In this document: positions 31,892-42,400 of the stretch, one piece after another
Position numbering within the stretch: the stretch's first letter is position 1
Layout: every line of letters begins with the position of its first letter
Assembly (NCBI GenBank): GCA_902785825.1
Contig: CACZZZ010000009.1
Coordinates: forward strand, 1 to 64,000
DNA length: 64,000 nt
Origin: an uncultured Bacteroidia bacterium
Lineage (GTDB): Bacteria; Bacteroidota; Bacteroidia; Bacteroidales; UBA932
Direction of reading: 5' to 3'
Notes under the pieces: generated by a model
What the model was told of the DNA's origin: nothing
Databases searched by the model: none
What the model saw: only the letters and a program-made list of their open reading frames with translations
Position numbers and translations under genes: made by a program

Positions 31892-32632
31892 TTACTTGGC
31901 CGCATCTTTCAGAGCCTTCTCAAGCTGCTTCTGGACCTCAGGATCCTCAAGGGCTTTCTCGGCTTCTTTCATTGTCTCGTCGAAGCTCTTCTGGAGTCCT
32001 TTGTACATTTTCACGGAATAGCCAAGCTTCGTGTCGTTCTTCTCCAGGAGGCTGACTTCGCAGCGGTGAAGGACTCCGTCCCTTAGGAACGACCAGCCAT
32101 AATCGCCGATGTAGATCTCGATGCCGAGAATCTTGGAGCCGGCATTATCCTTTATCATTTGCTCCAGATCCTTCTCGGAATAGGCCTCGTCCTTGTCGGA
32201 CTTGTCCTCGAAACCATAGACATTGATCCCGTTGTCAGCGACTTTTTTCGTCACGGCATAGATCCGACGCACATTGTTCTCGTGCTGTTCCTTGGTGTAA
32301 GTGTCACCGTCCTGGATCTTGAAGTTCGCGAGCACATCGTGATCATCACCATAATAAGTGTACTTGCTGGTCTCATTGAGCTTGTACTCTGGAACCAGGT
32401 CCGAGAACTTGATGCCCTCGTTCTTCTTGAAATAGTACTCGGCGGCCTCCTTGGAGTATTTGTCCCCCTCGAAGGCTTCCTTGATCATCTTCTCGGCGAC
32501 CTTCTCAAGGTCCACCTTACCGTCCTCTGTGACGGCACTACTGGCCTTCTTGCCGCCCTTTCCCCCGCAGGAGACCAGGGCCAGAGCGCAAGCCAAACTC
32601 ATAATCAAAACAAGTAAACGTCTCATTGCCAT
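31892..32632 (-). CDS. Lipoprotein of unknown function, 246 aa
   Basis: Signal peptide with lipobox LVSC (Cys22), followed by a Gly/Lys/Ser-rich linker (GGKGGKKASS). The mature part has many charged residues, helices such as VDLEKVAEKMIKEAFEG and a C-terminal amphipathic helix (FDETMKEAEKALEDPEVQKQLEKALKDAAK). No family recognised. Start: MAM at 32632 or the second ATG at 32626. It follows the small LuxR gene by 31 bases on the same strand, so it is probably co-transcribed and may be its regulated output or signal partner. Confidence 0.8.
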   Translation of the reverse strand: MAMRRLLVLIMSLACALALVSCGGKGGKKASSAVTEDGKVDLEKVAEKMIKEAFEGDKYSKEAAEYYFKKNEGIKFSDLVPEYKLNETSKYTYYGDDHDVLANFKIQDGDTYTKEQHENNVRRIYAVTKKVADNGINVYGFEDKSDKDEAYSEKDLEQMIKDNAGSKILGIEIYIGDYGWSFLRDGVLHRCEVSLLEKNDTKLGYSVKMYKGLQKSFDETMKEAEKALEDPEVQKQLEKALKDAAK

Positions 32633-32663
32633 CTATTTTAAAGGATTAGTCATTAATATGAAT

Positions 32664-32918
32664 TCAGATTATTCCGGCCTTGATGGCCTTGCTTACCATC
32701 TCGACGGTGGTCTCAGCCTCAAACTTCTCCTTCAGCCTTTTCCGGTACCATTTGATGGTCGGAAGGCTCAAGATCATGATCTCAGCAATCTGTGGACTTG
32801 TCTTTCCTTCAGCGATAAGGGAAAGGATCCTTGTCTCCTTTTTGTTCAAAATGATTCTTTTCGGATCTGTCGGTCGCATGTTCATTGACATCTTATTATC
32901 GCGAATTTCGTCAATCAT
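32664..32918 (-). CDS. Small LuxR-type DNA-binding protein, about 84 aa
   Basis: Essentially a lone LuxR/GerE helix-turn-helix (LNKKETRILSLIAEGKTSPQIAEIMILSLPTIKWYRKRL). The open frame reaches 32996 only with a TTG start, so the ATG at 32918 is preferred; 32891 (MSMNM) is also possible. There is no receiver or sensor domain. The domain is very like the C-terminus of the divergent TPR regulator (LTARESEILPLIAEGLTSQQIADKVFLSLATIKWHRKKL), sharing the unusual TIKW-x-RK-x-L helix. It could compete for the same sites or form a mixed dimer. It is transcribed with the lipoprotein gene downstream. Confidence 0.8.
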   Translation of the reverse strand: MIDEIRDNKMSMNMRPTDPKRIILNKKETRILSLIAEGKTSPQIAEIMILSLPTIKWYRKRLKEKFEAETTVEMVSKAIKAGII

Positions 32919-32940
32919 ATTCTCGAAAACACTACCCGAA

Positions 32941-32969
32941 AGGATAGAATAAACTATCCTAAAGGATAG
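32941..32969. promoter_or_regulatory. Candidate operator: alternating AGGATAG/CTATCCT half-sites
   Basis: AGGATAG (32941-32947), CTATCCT (32954-32960) and AGGATAG (32963-32969) alternate in orientation, so each neighbouring pair is an inverted repeat with spacing 6 and 2. The cluster lies in the short gap between the divergent LuxR-type genes when the small gene starts at 32918. It suits a dimeric LuxR-type regulator controlling both. Confidence 0.45.
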
Positions 32970-33019
32970 ATTTTTAAGTTGTTGAGTATTGATCAAGGGT
33001 TTTTTGCTATCTTTCAGAC

Positions 33020-34258
33020 ATGAATATCCGACCTGTCCTGACCATAGCCATTTTCCTCTCTATCACATCCGCTAATCTTCGGGCGGAGTACACCGACCAC
33101 CGCCGGAAGAACCTCGACTCCCTGGAGAACGTAGTGGTGAAATACACTCCCGACAAGATTGGGAACGCCACTGAGCAGGAACTGGAAGGGTTGATCAACG
33201 CCTATGACAACCTTATGAACGGCTACCTCCAGATCAACCGGGAGCGAAGCATGCTTTTCGCCCGGAAACAGATCGCCCTCGCTTCGAGAAAAGGATGGTA
33301 TGTGAAGAAATCGGACGCGGAGAAGACTCTCGGAAAGCACTTCTGGGCGATGGAGCAATACGACAGCGCCATGTTCTATTACATGACGGCCTTGCGCGAT
33401 GTTGACAAGATCGCCAAGATCGCGGCCGACCCTGACAATCCCAACGGTTACAGCCAGACCACCGCTGACAACAGTTATTCAAGCCTTTACGGAGCCATCG
33501 GGAACCTTTACAACATGATGGACTCGATCCCCCAGGCGATGGAATATTACCGGATGGCAGGAGAGATATTCGACCGTTACGGCTGGAACGAGAGCAACTC
33601 GATCCTTTACCACAATATCGGAGAGACCTATCTTGACCTGAAGGACTACCCGCAAGCCCTGGAAAACTACGAGAAATCCATCCATTACGCCCTCGCGTCA
33701 GGGGACACTCTACAGATATCCAGTGCCTACACCGGCCTGGGAGCCCTGTATCTTGAGCTTGGACGCACCAGGAAAGCCCTGAAATATCTGAAAGAGGCCG
33801 ACAACTATTACTCTCTCCACGAGGATCAGGAGTTCAGGTCCAGGATTGAGACTTTGGACTTGATGGGACAGGTGCTTTCGCTGCAGAAGAAACAATTGAG
33901 AACCATCACTTTAACAGCTATACTTCTGGCTCTGCTGACCATAATTCTCGCGGCCGCGCTGAGAAAGGCTTGGATATTCCGCAGGCAAAGGGACGCGGCG
34001 GACGAGGCGATCGATGAAGCCCTGGGAGAAGAAGACGATATAGCCGTTTCTTACAAAGATAGTGAATCAGTCCTGACAGCAAGGGAATCCGAGATCCTGC
34101 CTCTGATCGCCGAGGGCTTGACAAGCCAGCAAATTGCCGACAAGGTGTTTTTGTCTTTGGCCACCATCAAATGGCACCGCAAGAAACTCCTTGAGAAATT
34201 TGAGGCCGCCAACACCGCTGAACTTATCTCAAAAGCGAAAGAGAAGGGTTTCATTTAA
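33020..34258 (+). CDS. TPR-containing membrane regulator with LuxR-type HTH, 412 aa
   Basis: Signal sequence (about 1-22), a periplasmic region of about five TPR-like helical hairpins (FWAMEQYDSAMFYYMTALR, PQAMEYYRMAGEIFDRYG, PQALENYEKSIHYALASG, RKALKYLKEADNYYSLHE), one membrane helix (about 297-318) and a cytoplasmic LuxR-type helix-turn-helix at about 350-410. This is a known Bacteroidota design in which a TPR sensor in the periplasm controls a DNA-binding domain across the membrane. It is divergent from the small LuxR gene, with which it shares a nearly identical DNA-binding domain. Confidence 0.88.
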   Translation: MNIRPVLTIAIFLSITSANLRAEYTDHRRKNLDSLENVVVKYTPDKIGNATEQELEGLINAYDNLMNGYLQINRERSMLFARKQIALASRKGWYVKKSDAEKTLGKHFWAMEQYDSAMFYYMTALRDVDKIAKIAADPDNPNGYSQTTADNSYSSLYGAIGNLYNMMDSIPQAMEYYRMAGEIFDRYGWNESNSILYHNIGETYLDLKDYPQALENYEKSIHYALASGDTLQISSAYTGLGALYLELGRTRKALKYLKEADNYYSLHEDQEFRSRIETLDLMGQVLSLQKKQLRTITLTAILLALLTIILAAALRKAWIFRRQRDAADEAIDEALGEEDDIAVSYKDSESVLTARESEILPLIAEGLTSQQIADKVFLSLATIKWHRKKLLEKFEAANTAELISKAKEKGFI

Positions 34259-34283
34259 TACAAATTAGCGCTATATTAGCGTC

Positions 34284-34733
34284 ATGGCAAAGATCTATGT
34301 GGCGTCAAGCTGGCGCAATCCCTACCAGCCTGAAGTCGTGAGACGACTCCTGGAGGCTGGACATGAAGTGTACGACTTCCGTAATCCTGTCGCCAACCCT
34401 GGTGGCTTCCACTGGGCGGACATCGCCGAGAACTGGCTGGAATGGAGTGTCGATGAATATATCGGCAACCTCACACACCCCATAGCTGAGAAAGGCTTCA
34501 AGGCCGACTTTGACGCCATGCTTTGGGCAGACACCTGCGTTCTGGTCCTCCCATGCGGCCGCTCGGCCCACACAGAGGCCGGCTGGTTCGCTGGAAAGGG
34601 CTTGAAGACAATCGTTTATATTCCCGAAAAACAGGAGCCGGAGCTGATGTACAAGATCTTCGACAAGGTGGTTGGCTCGATCGACGACCTGCTACTCAAC
34701 CTCAATGATGTCGTAAATCTCGAGGGAAGGTAG
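34284..34733 (+). CDS. Nucleoside 2-deoxyribosyltransferase-like protein, 149 aa
   Basis: Flavodoxin-like small protein with KIYVASSWRN at the first strand, HEVYDFRNP, and VLVLPCGRSAHTEAGWFAGKG, the segment that carries the catalytic Glu in nucleoside 2-deoxyribosyltransferases and TIR-like relatives. The family cleaves or exchanges the glycosidic bond of (deoxy)nucleosides in the cytoplasm. It starts 25 bases after the TPR regulator and may be co-transcribed. Its last 42 bases overlap the convergent glycoside-hydrolase-like gene. Confidence 0.75.
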   Translation: MAKIYVASSWRNPYQPEVVRRLLEAGHEVYDFRNPVANPGGFHWADIAENWLEWSVDEYIGNLTHPIAEKGFKADFDAMLWADTCVLVLPCGRSAHTEAGWFAGKGLKTIVYIPEKQEPELMYKIFDKVVGSIDDLLLNLNDVVNLEGR

Positions 34734-36530
34734 CTTGAAGGTCACCTTGCCGTTCTTGTACTTGAATTTCAGGTCTTTACCTTCCGGCTGGCAAACTATC
34801 CGGGAAGGTTTCTCGGGAAGTCTTATGGCAACCTCGATGTCTTTGACCGGTTCGACAGAATCGAAGATAGGGGTGTTTCTGTGGTCTCCGGAGGTGTTCA
34901 CCAAGTGAACCTGCAGCTTTCCGTTCAAGGTCCTCAGGGAAACGTCCACATAAGGAGAGGATGCGACCTCTACCATAGGCTCCGGAAACAGCTCATTCAC
35001 AAGGATATTAACCTTTGCCCTGATTCCGTCCGAGCCCTTTCCGGACTCGTAATCTCCAGCGATCTGAGTGGGGATGAATCCGATTTTGCCAGAACCCAAA
35101 GCGGCGCTGAACCATTCTGATTCTTTAAGTCCGATCCCGGAGGCTTTGGAGAAGAATTCGCACATGCTCTCTCCGGCCACAAGGAGCGATCCGCCCGCTT
35201 TTACATATTCCAGAAGATCATCCCTGAAGACTTCCGAAAGGGTCACGCACTCCGGCACAACGATCAGCGGGAAACGGCTCATGTCTGGCTGAAGGGTGGC
35301 CTCTCCGACAAGATCCACGCTGTACTGGGCCTCCAGAAGGCATTCGAGAATCCCGGCTGCCCCGCCTGTGGTGTTGGGGAACAGGGCATCGTTCCGGTGC
35401 TGGTAATCATAAGTAGAAACGAGGACCGCTACCTGCGGAACAGAGACGGAGTGATGGCAATAAGGCTGCCTTGCCCTTGCGAAAACGGCCACATCAGCCA
35501 TTGGCTTCAAATTATCGACATTGAGCGAACCGTCCCTGTTTTGGGTGTAATATGCCTGGAAACCACCGCCTTGGGAGAGCGTCACCGCCGCCTCTCTCAT
35601 AAGCTGGGCGGATGGTTTATAATATCTGACTTTGTCCACGTCAGCAAAACCCCAGGCCATCAGGTCCCACGGCACTCCCTGCCAGGCAAGGTATCTCGCG
35701 GCCACCCTAGCGGAGTTGACGCTGTTTCTCGCGGAATAATCCCCTGAAAGAAAATCCACTGGAGCCGAGACAGGCTCGGACATGTGGTGGGTATATGCCC
35801 AGTTGCTGCATATCTGGAATTCCGGGTACTCGCTCTTGACGGCAGCGATATAGTGACGAAGGTATCTCCTGTACGCCTCCCTGCAGAACTGCTTCCACTC
35901 GAACCAATGAGGTTCCTCCGGGGAGGTCGGGGCATCGAAACCGGTTTCTTCCTTGAAGAGCCTGACAGCTTTCTCCCCATAATCAAGGGTGGTCGCCCAG
36001 CATTCTCCGTCAACCCACATTCCGTCAACACCGTACTTCCCGGCGAGTTCCTTCAGCTGGGGGACGAGCAATTTGTCAACATAGGGGCCGAATACGGAAG
36101 TGATTCTGTCACTGGGGTTTCCGGATGGATCCTTCACTGCCCAGTCCGGATGGAGTTCGACAGCTCTCGCATCCCAGACACCGGAATAGTGCATGTAAAG
36201 TCCGACTCCCCGGTCAGCCGTAACCTTTCTCCAGACAGCCAGCGGATCAGTCACAAGACCAGGGGCTGGATTCCCCACCTCTGTCGGATAGCTTGAATAA
36301 CCGGGGTGACCTTTGCAGTCAACCTGGATGTAATCCGGATGAACCATGTCCAGGATGGTTCCGACCATCTGGGGAGTAGTGTTAGCACCGATGTTCTTGT
36401 CCGCGGCACCGGCATGGAAATCAAAGTGGACGCCAAGGAAACTCTGGTCCCTGCGAAGACGCTCTTGGCCACTGGCGGAAAGGCAGCTCAAGATTACAAA
36501 AATGAAGAGGATTGGTTGTTTAGCTTTCAT
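34692..36530 (-). CDS. Secreted glycoside-hydrolase-like protein, 612 aa
   Basis: Signal peptide MKAKQPILFIFVILSCLSASGQ. Residues ~30-380 look like a TIM barrel: HPDYIQVDCKGHPGY, GVGLYMHYSGVWD, YGVDGMWVDGECW, FQICSNWAYTHH, VPWDLMAWGFAD. Residues ~390-510 look like a beta-galactosidase trimerisation (class-I glutamine amidotransferase-like) domain (PQVAVLVSTYDYQH, FPLIVVPECVTLSE, YVKAGGSLLVAGES). A beta-sandwich closes the protein. This plan recalls GH42-related or GHL families and alpha-L-fucosidase-like proteins. The acidic residues in MWVDGE may be catalytic. Substrate is unknown. It is divergent from enolase and convergent with the deoxyribosyltransferase gene. Confidence 0.75.
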   Translation of the reverse strand: MKAKQPILFIFVILSCLSASGQERLRRDQSFLGVHFDFHAGAADKNIGANTTPQMVGTILDMVHPDYIQVDCKGHPGYSSYPTEVGNPAPGLVTDPLAVWRKVTADRGVGLYMHYSGVWDARAVELHPDWAVKDPSGNPSDRITSVFGPYVDKLLVPQLKELAGKYGVDGMWVDGECWATTLDYGEKAVRLFKEETGFDAPTSPEEPHWFEWKQFCREAYRRYLRHYIAAVKSEYPEFQICSNWAYTHHMSEPVSAPVDFLSGDYSARNSVNSARVAARYLAWQGVPWDLMAWGFADVDKVRYYKPSAQLMREAAVTLSQGGGFQAYYTQNRDGSLNVDNLKPMADVAVFARARQPYCHHSVSVPQVAVLVSTYDYQHRNDALFPNTTGGAAGILECLLEAQYSVDLVGEATLQPDMSRFPLIVVPECVTLSEVFRDDLLEYVKAGGSLLVAGESMCEFFSKASGIGLKESEWFSAALGSGKIGFIPTQIAGDYESGKGSDGIRAKVNILVNELFPEPMVEVASSPYVDVSLRTLNGKLQVHLVNTSGDHRNTPIFDSVEPVKDIEVAIRLPEKPSRIVCQPEGKDLKFKYKNGKVTFKLPSLEIYDIIEVE

Positions 36531-36537
36531 GACAAAA

Positions 36538-36575
36538 CAAAGATAACGATTATTGAGGAATAATGATTATCTTTG
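36538..36575. promoter_or_regulatory. Symmetric divergent promoter between the hydrolase and enolase genes
   Basis: A 38-base near-perfect inverted repeat (17-base arms around GAGG, two mismatched positions per arm) ends on each side in an exact -7 box TATCTTTG: 36538-36545 on the minus strand and 36568-36575 on the plus strand. The plus box lies 47 bases before the enolase ATG. The minus box lies 7 bases before the hydrolase ATG, an unusually short leader. Confidence 0.45.
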
Positions 36576-36619
36576 TCTTCTGGTTTGAAATGAGATATTT
36601 ATAATCCAATATTCATTAA

Positions 36620-37930
<1,311 letters not shown>

Positions 37931-37951
37931 GACATCTTCCGGTAATATAAG

Positions 37952-37983
37952 AGAAGCGGTGGCCAGCTAAGGTCACCGCTTCT
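37952..37983. terminator. Bidirectional intrinsic terminator between eno and aspA
   Basis: Stem AGAAGCGGTG / CACCGCTTCT (10 bp, extendable with GCC/GGT), followed by TTTTATATT on the plus strand and by CTTATATT on the minus strand. It serves enolase and the convergent aspartase gene. Confidence 0.8.
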
Positions 37984-38002
37984 TTTATATTCATTCACTT
38001 GA

Positions 38003-39394
38003 TTATCCGATCATATTCTCAGGATCGAGAGCCTTGTCAAGAGCCTCCTTGGTCATGACGCCCTGCTCGAGGACGATGTCATAGACGGAACGGTTGGTCT
38101 CCAGAGCCTCCTTGGCGATCTTGGTGCTGGCCTTGTAGCCGATGATCGGGTTAAGGGCGGTGACGATGCCGATGCTGTTCTTGACCATGTCGTAGCAACG
38201 CTCCTTGTTGACGGTGATGCCCTCGACACACTCTTTACGGAGAGTGTTCATGGCATTCGTCAGCCAAGTGATGCTTTCCATAATCGACTCAGCGATAACA
38301 GGTTCCATCACATTAAGCTGAAGCTGTCCGGCCTCGGCGGCGAAGGAGACAGTCGTGTCATTGCCTATAACCTTGAAGCAGACCTGGTTCGTGACCTCGG
38401 GGATAACCGGGTTGACCTTTCCTGGCATGATTGAAGATCCTGGAGCCTTGGGAGGCAGGTTGATCTCATGCAGACCGCAACGCGGACCGGAAGCCATAAG
38501 ACGAAGGTCATTGCATATCTTCGAAAGTTTGACAGCCAGCCTCTTGAGAGCGCCGGAGTAGCTCACATACGCACCTGTGTCAGGGGTAGCCTCTACAAGG
38601 TCGGGGGCCGCGATGAACTTCTCTCCTGTGAGTTCTGTCAAGTTGGCCGCGCAAAGGGTAGCGAAACCGGGCTTTGCGTTAAGGCCTGTACCGATAGCGG
38701 TCCCACCCATATTAATCTCATAAAGAAGATTCACATTCCTCTCAAGGTTAGCGACTTCCTCCTCAAGATTGGTGGCGTAAGCGTGGAATTCCTGACCGGA
38801 GGTCATAGGAACGGCGTCCTGAAGCTGGGTACGGCCCATCTTGATTACATCCTTGAATTCCTCGCCTTTGGCCTTGAACGCGCCGATCAGATCCTTGAGG
38901 CTCTTCTCAAGCTTGCGGTTCATCCTTATGAAAGCGTAGCGGAAAGCTGAAGGATAAGCGTCGTTGGTGGACTGGGCACAGTTGACATGGTCATTAGGAG
39001 AGCAGTATTTGTACTCACCTTTCTCATGTCCCATGATCTCAAGAGCCCTGTTGGCGATAACCTCATTGGCGTTCATGTTAACCGAGGTTCCAGCGCCGCC
39101 CTGCATCATATCGACAGGGAACTGATCGTGGAACTTGCCGTCAATGATTTCCTTGCTGGCCTCCATGATAGCGTCAGCTATGACAGGATCAAGAGCGCCG
39201 AGCTCCTTGTTAGTCTTCGCGGCGGCGTATTTGATGCAAGCCATCGCGATGACATAATCAGGATAATGGCACATCCTGGTCGTCGATATCTTGTAATTGT
39301 TCAATGCCCGCTGTGTCTGAACTCCGTAATAAGCGTTCACCGGAACCTGAAGCTCACCGAGCAAATCAGACTCAATCCTGAATTTCTCACTCAT
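38003..39394 (-). CDS. aspA: Aspartate ammonia-lyase, 463 aa
   Basis: Fumarase/aspartase superfamily enzyme with the signature GSSIMPGKVNPVIPEV. RIESDLLGELQVPVNAYYGVQT, DMMQGGAGTSVNMNANEVIANRALE and KPGFATLCAANLTELTG fit aspartase better than class II fumarase. It deaminates aspartate to fumarate, feeding the fumarate reduction typical of anaerobic Bacteroidales. Single gene with its own -7 box at 39431-39438 and a shared terminator at 37952-37983. Class II fumarase remains the alternative. Confidence 0.88.
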   Translation of the reverse strand: MSEKFRIESDLLGELQVPVNAYYGVQTQRALNNYKISTTRMCHYPDYVIAMACIKYAAAKTNKELGALDPVIADAIMEASKEIIDGKFHDQFPVDMMQGGAGTSVNMNANEVIANRALEIMGHEKGEYKYCSPNDHVNCAQSTNDAYPSAFRYAFIRMNRKLEKSLKDLIGAFKAKGEEFKDVIKMGRTQLQDAVPMTSGQEFHAYATNLEEEVANLERNVNLLYEINMGGTAIGTGLNAKPGFATLCAANLTELTGEKFIAAPDLVEATPDTGAYVSYSGALKRLAVKLSKICNDLRLMASGPRCGLHEINLPPKAPGSSIMPGKVNPVIPEVTNQVCFKVIGNDTTVSFAAEAGQLQLNVMEPVIAESIMESITWLTNAMNTLRKECVEGITVNKERCYDMVKNSIGIVTALNPIIGYKASTKIAKEALETNRSVYDIVLEQGVMTKEALDKALDPENMIG

Positions 39395-39430
39395 ATTTCA
39401 ATCTTTAATTTAAAAACGTATTATGTCGTA

Positions 39431-39438
39431 CAAATATA
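39431..39438 (-). promoter_or_regulatory. -7 box of aspA
   Basis: The minus strand reads TATATTTG, an exact TAnnTTTG match, 37 bases before the ATG at 39394, in a very A/T-rich stretch. Confidence 0.45.
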
Positions 39439-39450
39439 TATAATAAATAT

Positions 39451-39481
39451 AAAAAAAGCGCCAACCACCTGGCTGGCGCTT
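39451..39481 (-). terminator. Intrinsic terminator of secDF
   Basis: On the minus strand an 8-bp stem AAGCGCCA / TGGCGCTT (inner CCA/TGG pairing also possible) is followed by a run of seven T. It lies 18 bases after the secDF stop at 39500. Confidence 0.85.
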
Positions 39482-39499
39482 CAATATTCTTAATAATTC

Positions 39500-42400
39500 T
39501 TACTTCTTGGAAGACTTCTTCGCAGGCTCAGCCGCGGCAATCTTCTTCTGACGGGCGACGGTAGCGTCGTACATCACAGGGGTACCGATGAAGATGGAAG
39601 CGTAAGTTCCGATCAGGATACCGAGGATGAGGGCGACCGCAAGACCCCTGATGGACTCACCGCCCCAGATCGCGATAGCGAGCATGGTCACGAGAGTGGA
39701 GACAGAGGTGTTGACCGTACGGGTGAGGGTCGCGTTCAAAGCCAGGTTCGTGTTGGTCTTGATGTCCGTATTCGGATGCAGGGTCCTGTACTCACGGATA
39801 CGGTCGAAGATAACCACGTTATCATTGATAGCGTATCCGATGATCGTCAGGATAGCCGCGATGAACGTCTGGTCAACGTCGAGGTTGAACGGCAGGATGC
39901 CGGAGAACAACGAGAAGAAACCGATGACGATGATGGCGGTGTGGGCCAGGGAGACAACTCCACCAAGACCCCATGTCCATCCCTTGAACCTGAAGGCGAT
40001 GTAAGCGAAGATAACGATCAGGGCGAGGATAACAGCGATCACAGCGTCCCTCTTGATGTCGTTAGCGATGGTAGGACCAACCTTGTCAGATGAGATGATA
40101 CCGTTGGCGTTCCCGAGAGTTGACTTGAATTCATCAATCGTCAACTTCTCAGCGAAGAACGGAGCGAGAGCGTTGAAGAGCTTGCCCTCGACCTCAGCGT
40201 CAACCTCAGAGGATTCCTCATCATTCTTATACTGGGTCGTGATCTTCATCTGGCTCTCACCACCGAACTGCTTGACCTCGACAGCTCCGTCGAACTCCGC
40301 GATAGCGGCCTGACGGATCTCCTCAGCTGTGACCGGCTTGTCGAAGCGGACCACATAGGTACGACCTCCAGTGAAATCAACACCATAGGTGAAGCCCTTG
40401 GTGAAGATGGACACGAGGGAGATGAGGATCAAAACGCCGGAGACAATGTAAGAGACCTTGCGGGCGCTGATGAAATCGAAGTGGGTGTTCTTGAGGAAGT
40501 TCCTCGTGAGGCTGTTCTCGAACGTGATGTTCTTGCCCTTCTTGATACGGTCGTCAAAGATAAGACGGGTGATGAAGATAGAGGTGAGAACAGAGGTGAT
40601 GATACCGATGATGAGCGTGGTGGCGAAGCCCTGGACAGGACCGGAACCGAAGATGAAGAGAACGATACCGGTAAGGAGGGTAGTGACCTGACCGTCGATG
40701 ATGGCGGAGTAAGCGTTCTTGTAACCGTCAGCCACAGCCTTGCTCAGGCCCTTGCCGGCGGCAAGCTCCTCCTTGATACGTTCATATATAATAACGTTGG
40801 CGTCAACAGCCATACCCATCGTCAAGACGAGACCAGCGATACCTGGCAGGGTCAGGACAGCTCCGAACGACACGAGAACTCCGAAGAGCAGCAGGACATT
40901 GCACAGAAGGGCGATGTCAGCGGCGAGACCGGCTCCCTGATAGAAGAATATCATATAAAGGAGAACCAGCAAGAAAGCGATCAGGAAGGAGATCATACCA
41001 GCCCTGATCGACTTGGCACCGAGGGAAGGTCCGACGACCTGCTCCTGGATGATGGTGGCGGGAGCGGGAAGCTTACCGGACTTGAGGACGTTCACAAGGT
41101 CGGTGGCCTCCTCAGGGGTGAAGTTACCAGTGATGGAGGACTGACCGCCGGTGATGGCGCCGTTGACGTTAGGATAGGAATACACCATACCGTCGAGGAC
41201 GATGGCGATCTGCCTTCCCACGTTGTCACCGGTCATACGAGCCCAGATATTGGCACCCTCAGCGTTCATGCTCATCGAGACTGAAGGCTCACCATTGGTT
41301 CCATGGTCATAGACCACGCGGGCGTCGGTGACGACACCACCGTCAAGCTTGGCCTTTCCGTTACGGGAAGTGGACTTGATGGCGACGAGCTCGAAGATAT
41401 TGTCGGAGTCGAACATCTCTGAAGGCTTGACTGACCACATGGGGATGAACTCGGCCGGGAAGATCTCGGCGATCTGAGGCATCGAGAGGTACCTGTTGAC
41501 CTTCGCGGTGTCGATTCCGGAGGCGAAACCTATGCAGGCGTTGCCGGTGTACTGTGAAGGAGTAAGGACAGCGTACAGAGGGTTCTGCTTCTTGTAGGCC
41601 TCAAGATCAGCGTCGGCAGCCTGGTTCTGGGCGATCTCCGCGTCAAGCACGGATTCAGGTTTGGCCTCTTCTGTCTTGACAGAATCGGAAGCCTCGTTGC
41701 CAGAGAGGATCTCAGCGAGCTTGGCGTTGGCCTCAGCGAGGTAGCCGGAGATCTCCTGATTGGTGAAAGTCTCCCAGAACTCGAGGGAAGCCGTGCCCTG
41801 GAGGAGTTTCCTCACACGCTCAGGCTCCTTGACACCAGGAAGCTCGACAAGGATACGTCCGCTGTTTCCAAGCTTCTGGATGGAAGGCTGGGTCACACCG
41901 AAACGGTCGATACGGTTCCTCAGAACGTTGAAGGAGTTAGCGACCGCGCTCTCGGCCTCACCACGGATAACTGTCAGAACCTCAGCGTCGGTAGATTCGG
42001 GCTTTACCTTGTCCTTCATCTCGTAGGTTCCGAAAATCTGGGCAAGCCTCTGTCCGCCGGCGACCTCTTTCCAAGCGTTGCCGAAGAGGGTTATGAAATC
42101 ATCCCTCGAATTGACGCTACGCTCTTTGGCAAGAGAGAGAGCCTTCTGGAACGCCGGGTTGGGGTTGTCACCCGAAAGAGCCCTGACAAGATCCTGCAAC
42201 TGGACCTGGAGCATGACGTTCATACCTCCCTTGAGGTCCAGACCAAGGTTGATCTCCTTAGCCTTGCAGTCCTTGTAGGTGTTCCAGAGATAAACTTTCT
42301 TTGAGGAAACCGAATCAATGTAGACCCTGTTCTGGTCTTTTCTGATGGAGTCCAGATAATAAGCCTGGTTCTCCGGGGAAACATTGGCGAACGAGGCGGC

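Noticed and set aside
32919-32996. N-terminal extension of the small LuxR protein to 32996
   Set aside because: Only a TTG start is available, and the extra codons would cover the inverted-repeat operator.
33008-33015. TATCTTTC as a -7 box for the TPR-LuxR gene
   Set aside because: It lies only four bases before the ATG and lacks the final G. The true promoter was not located.
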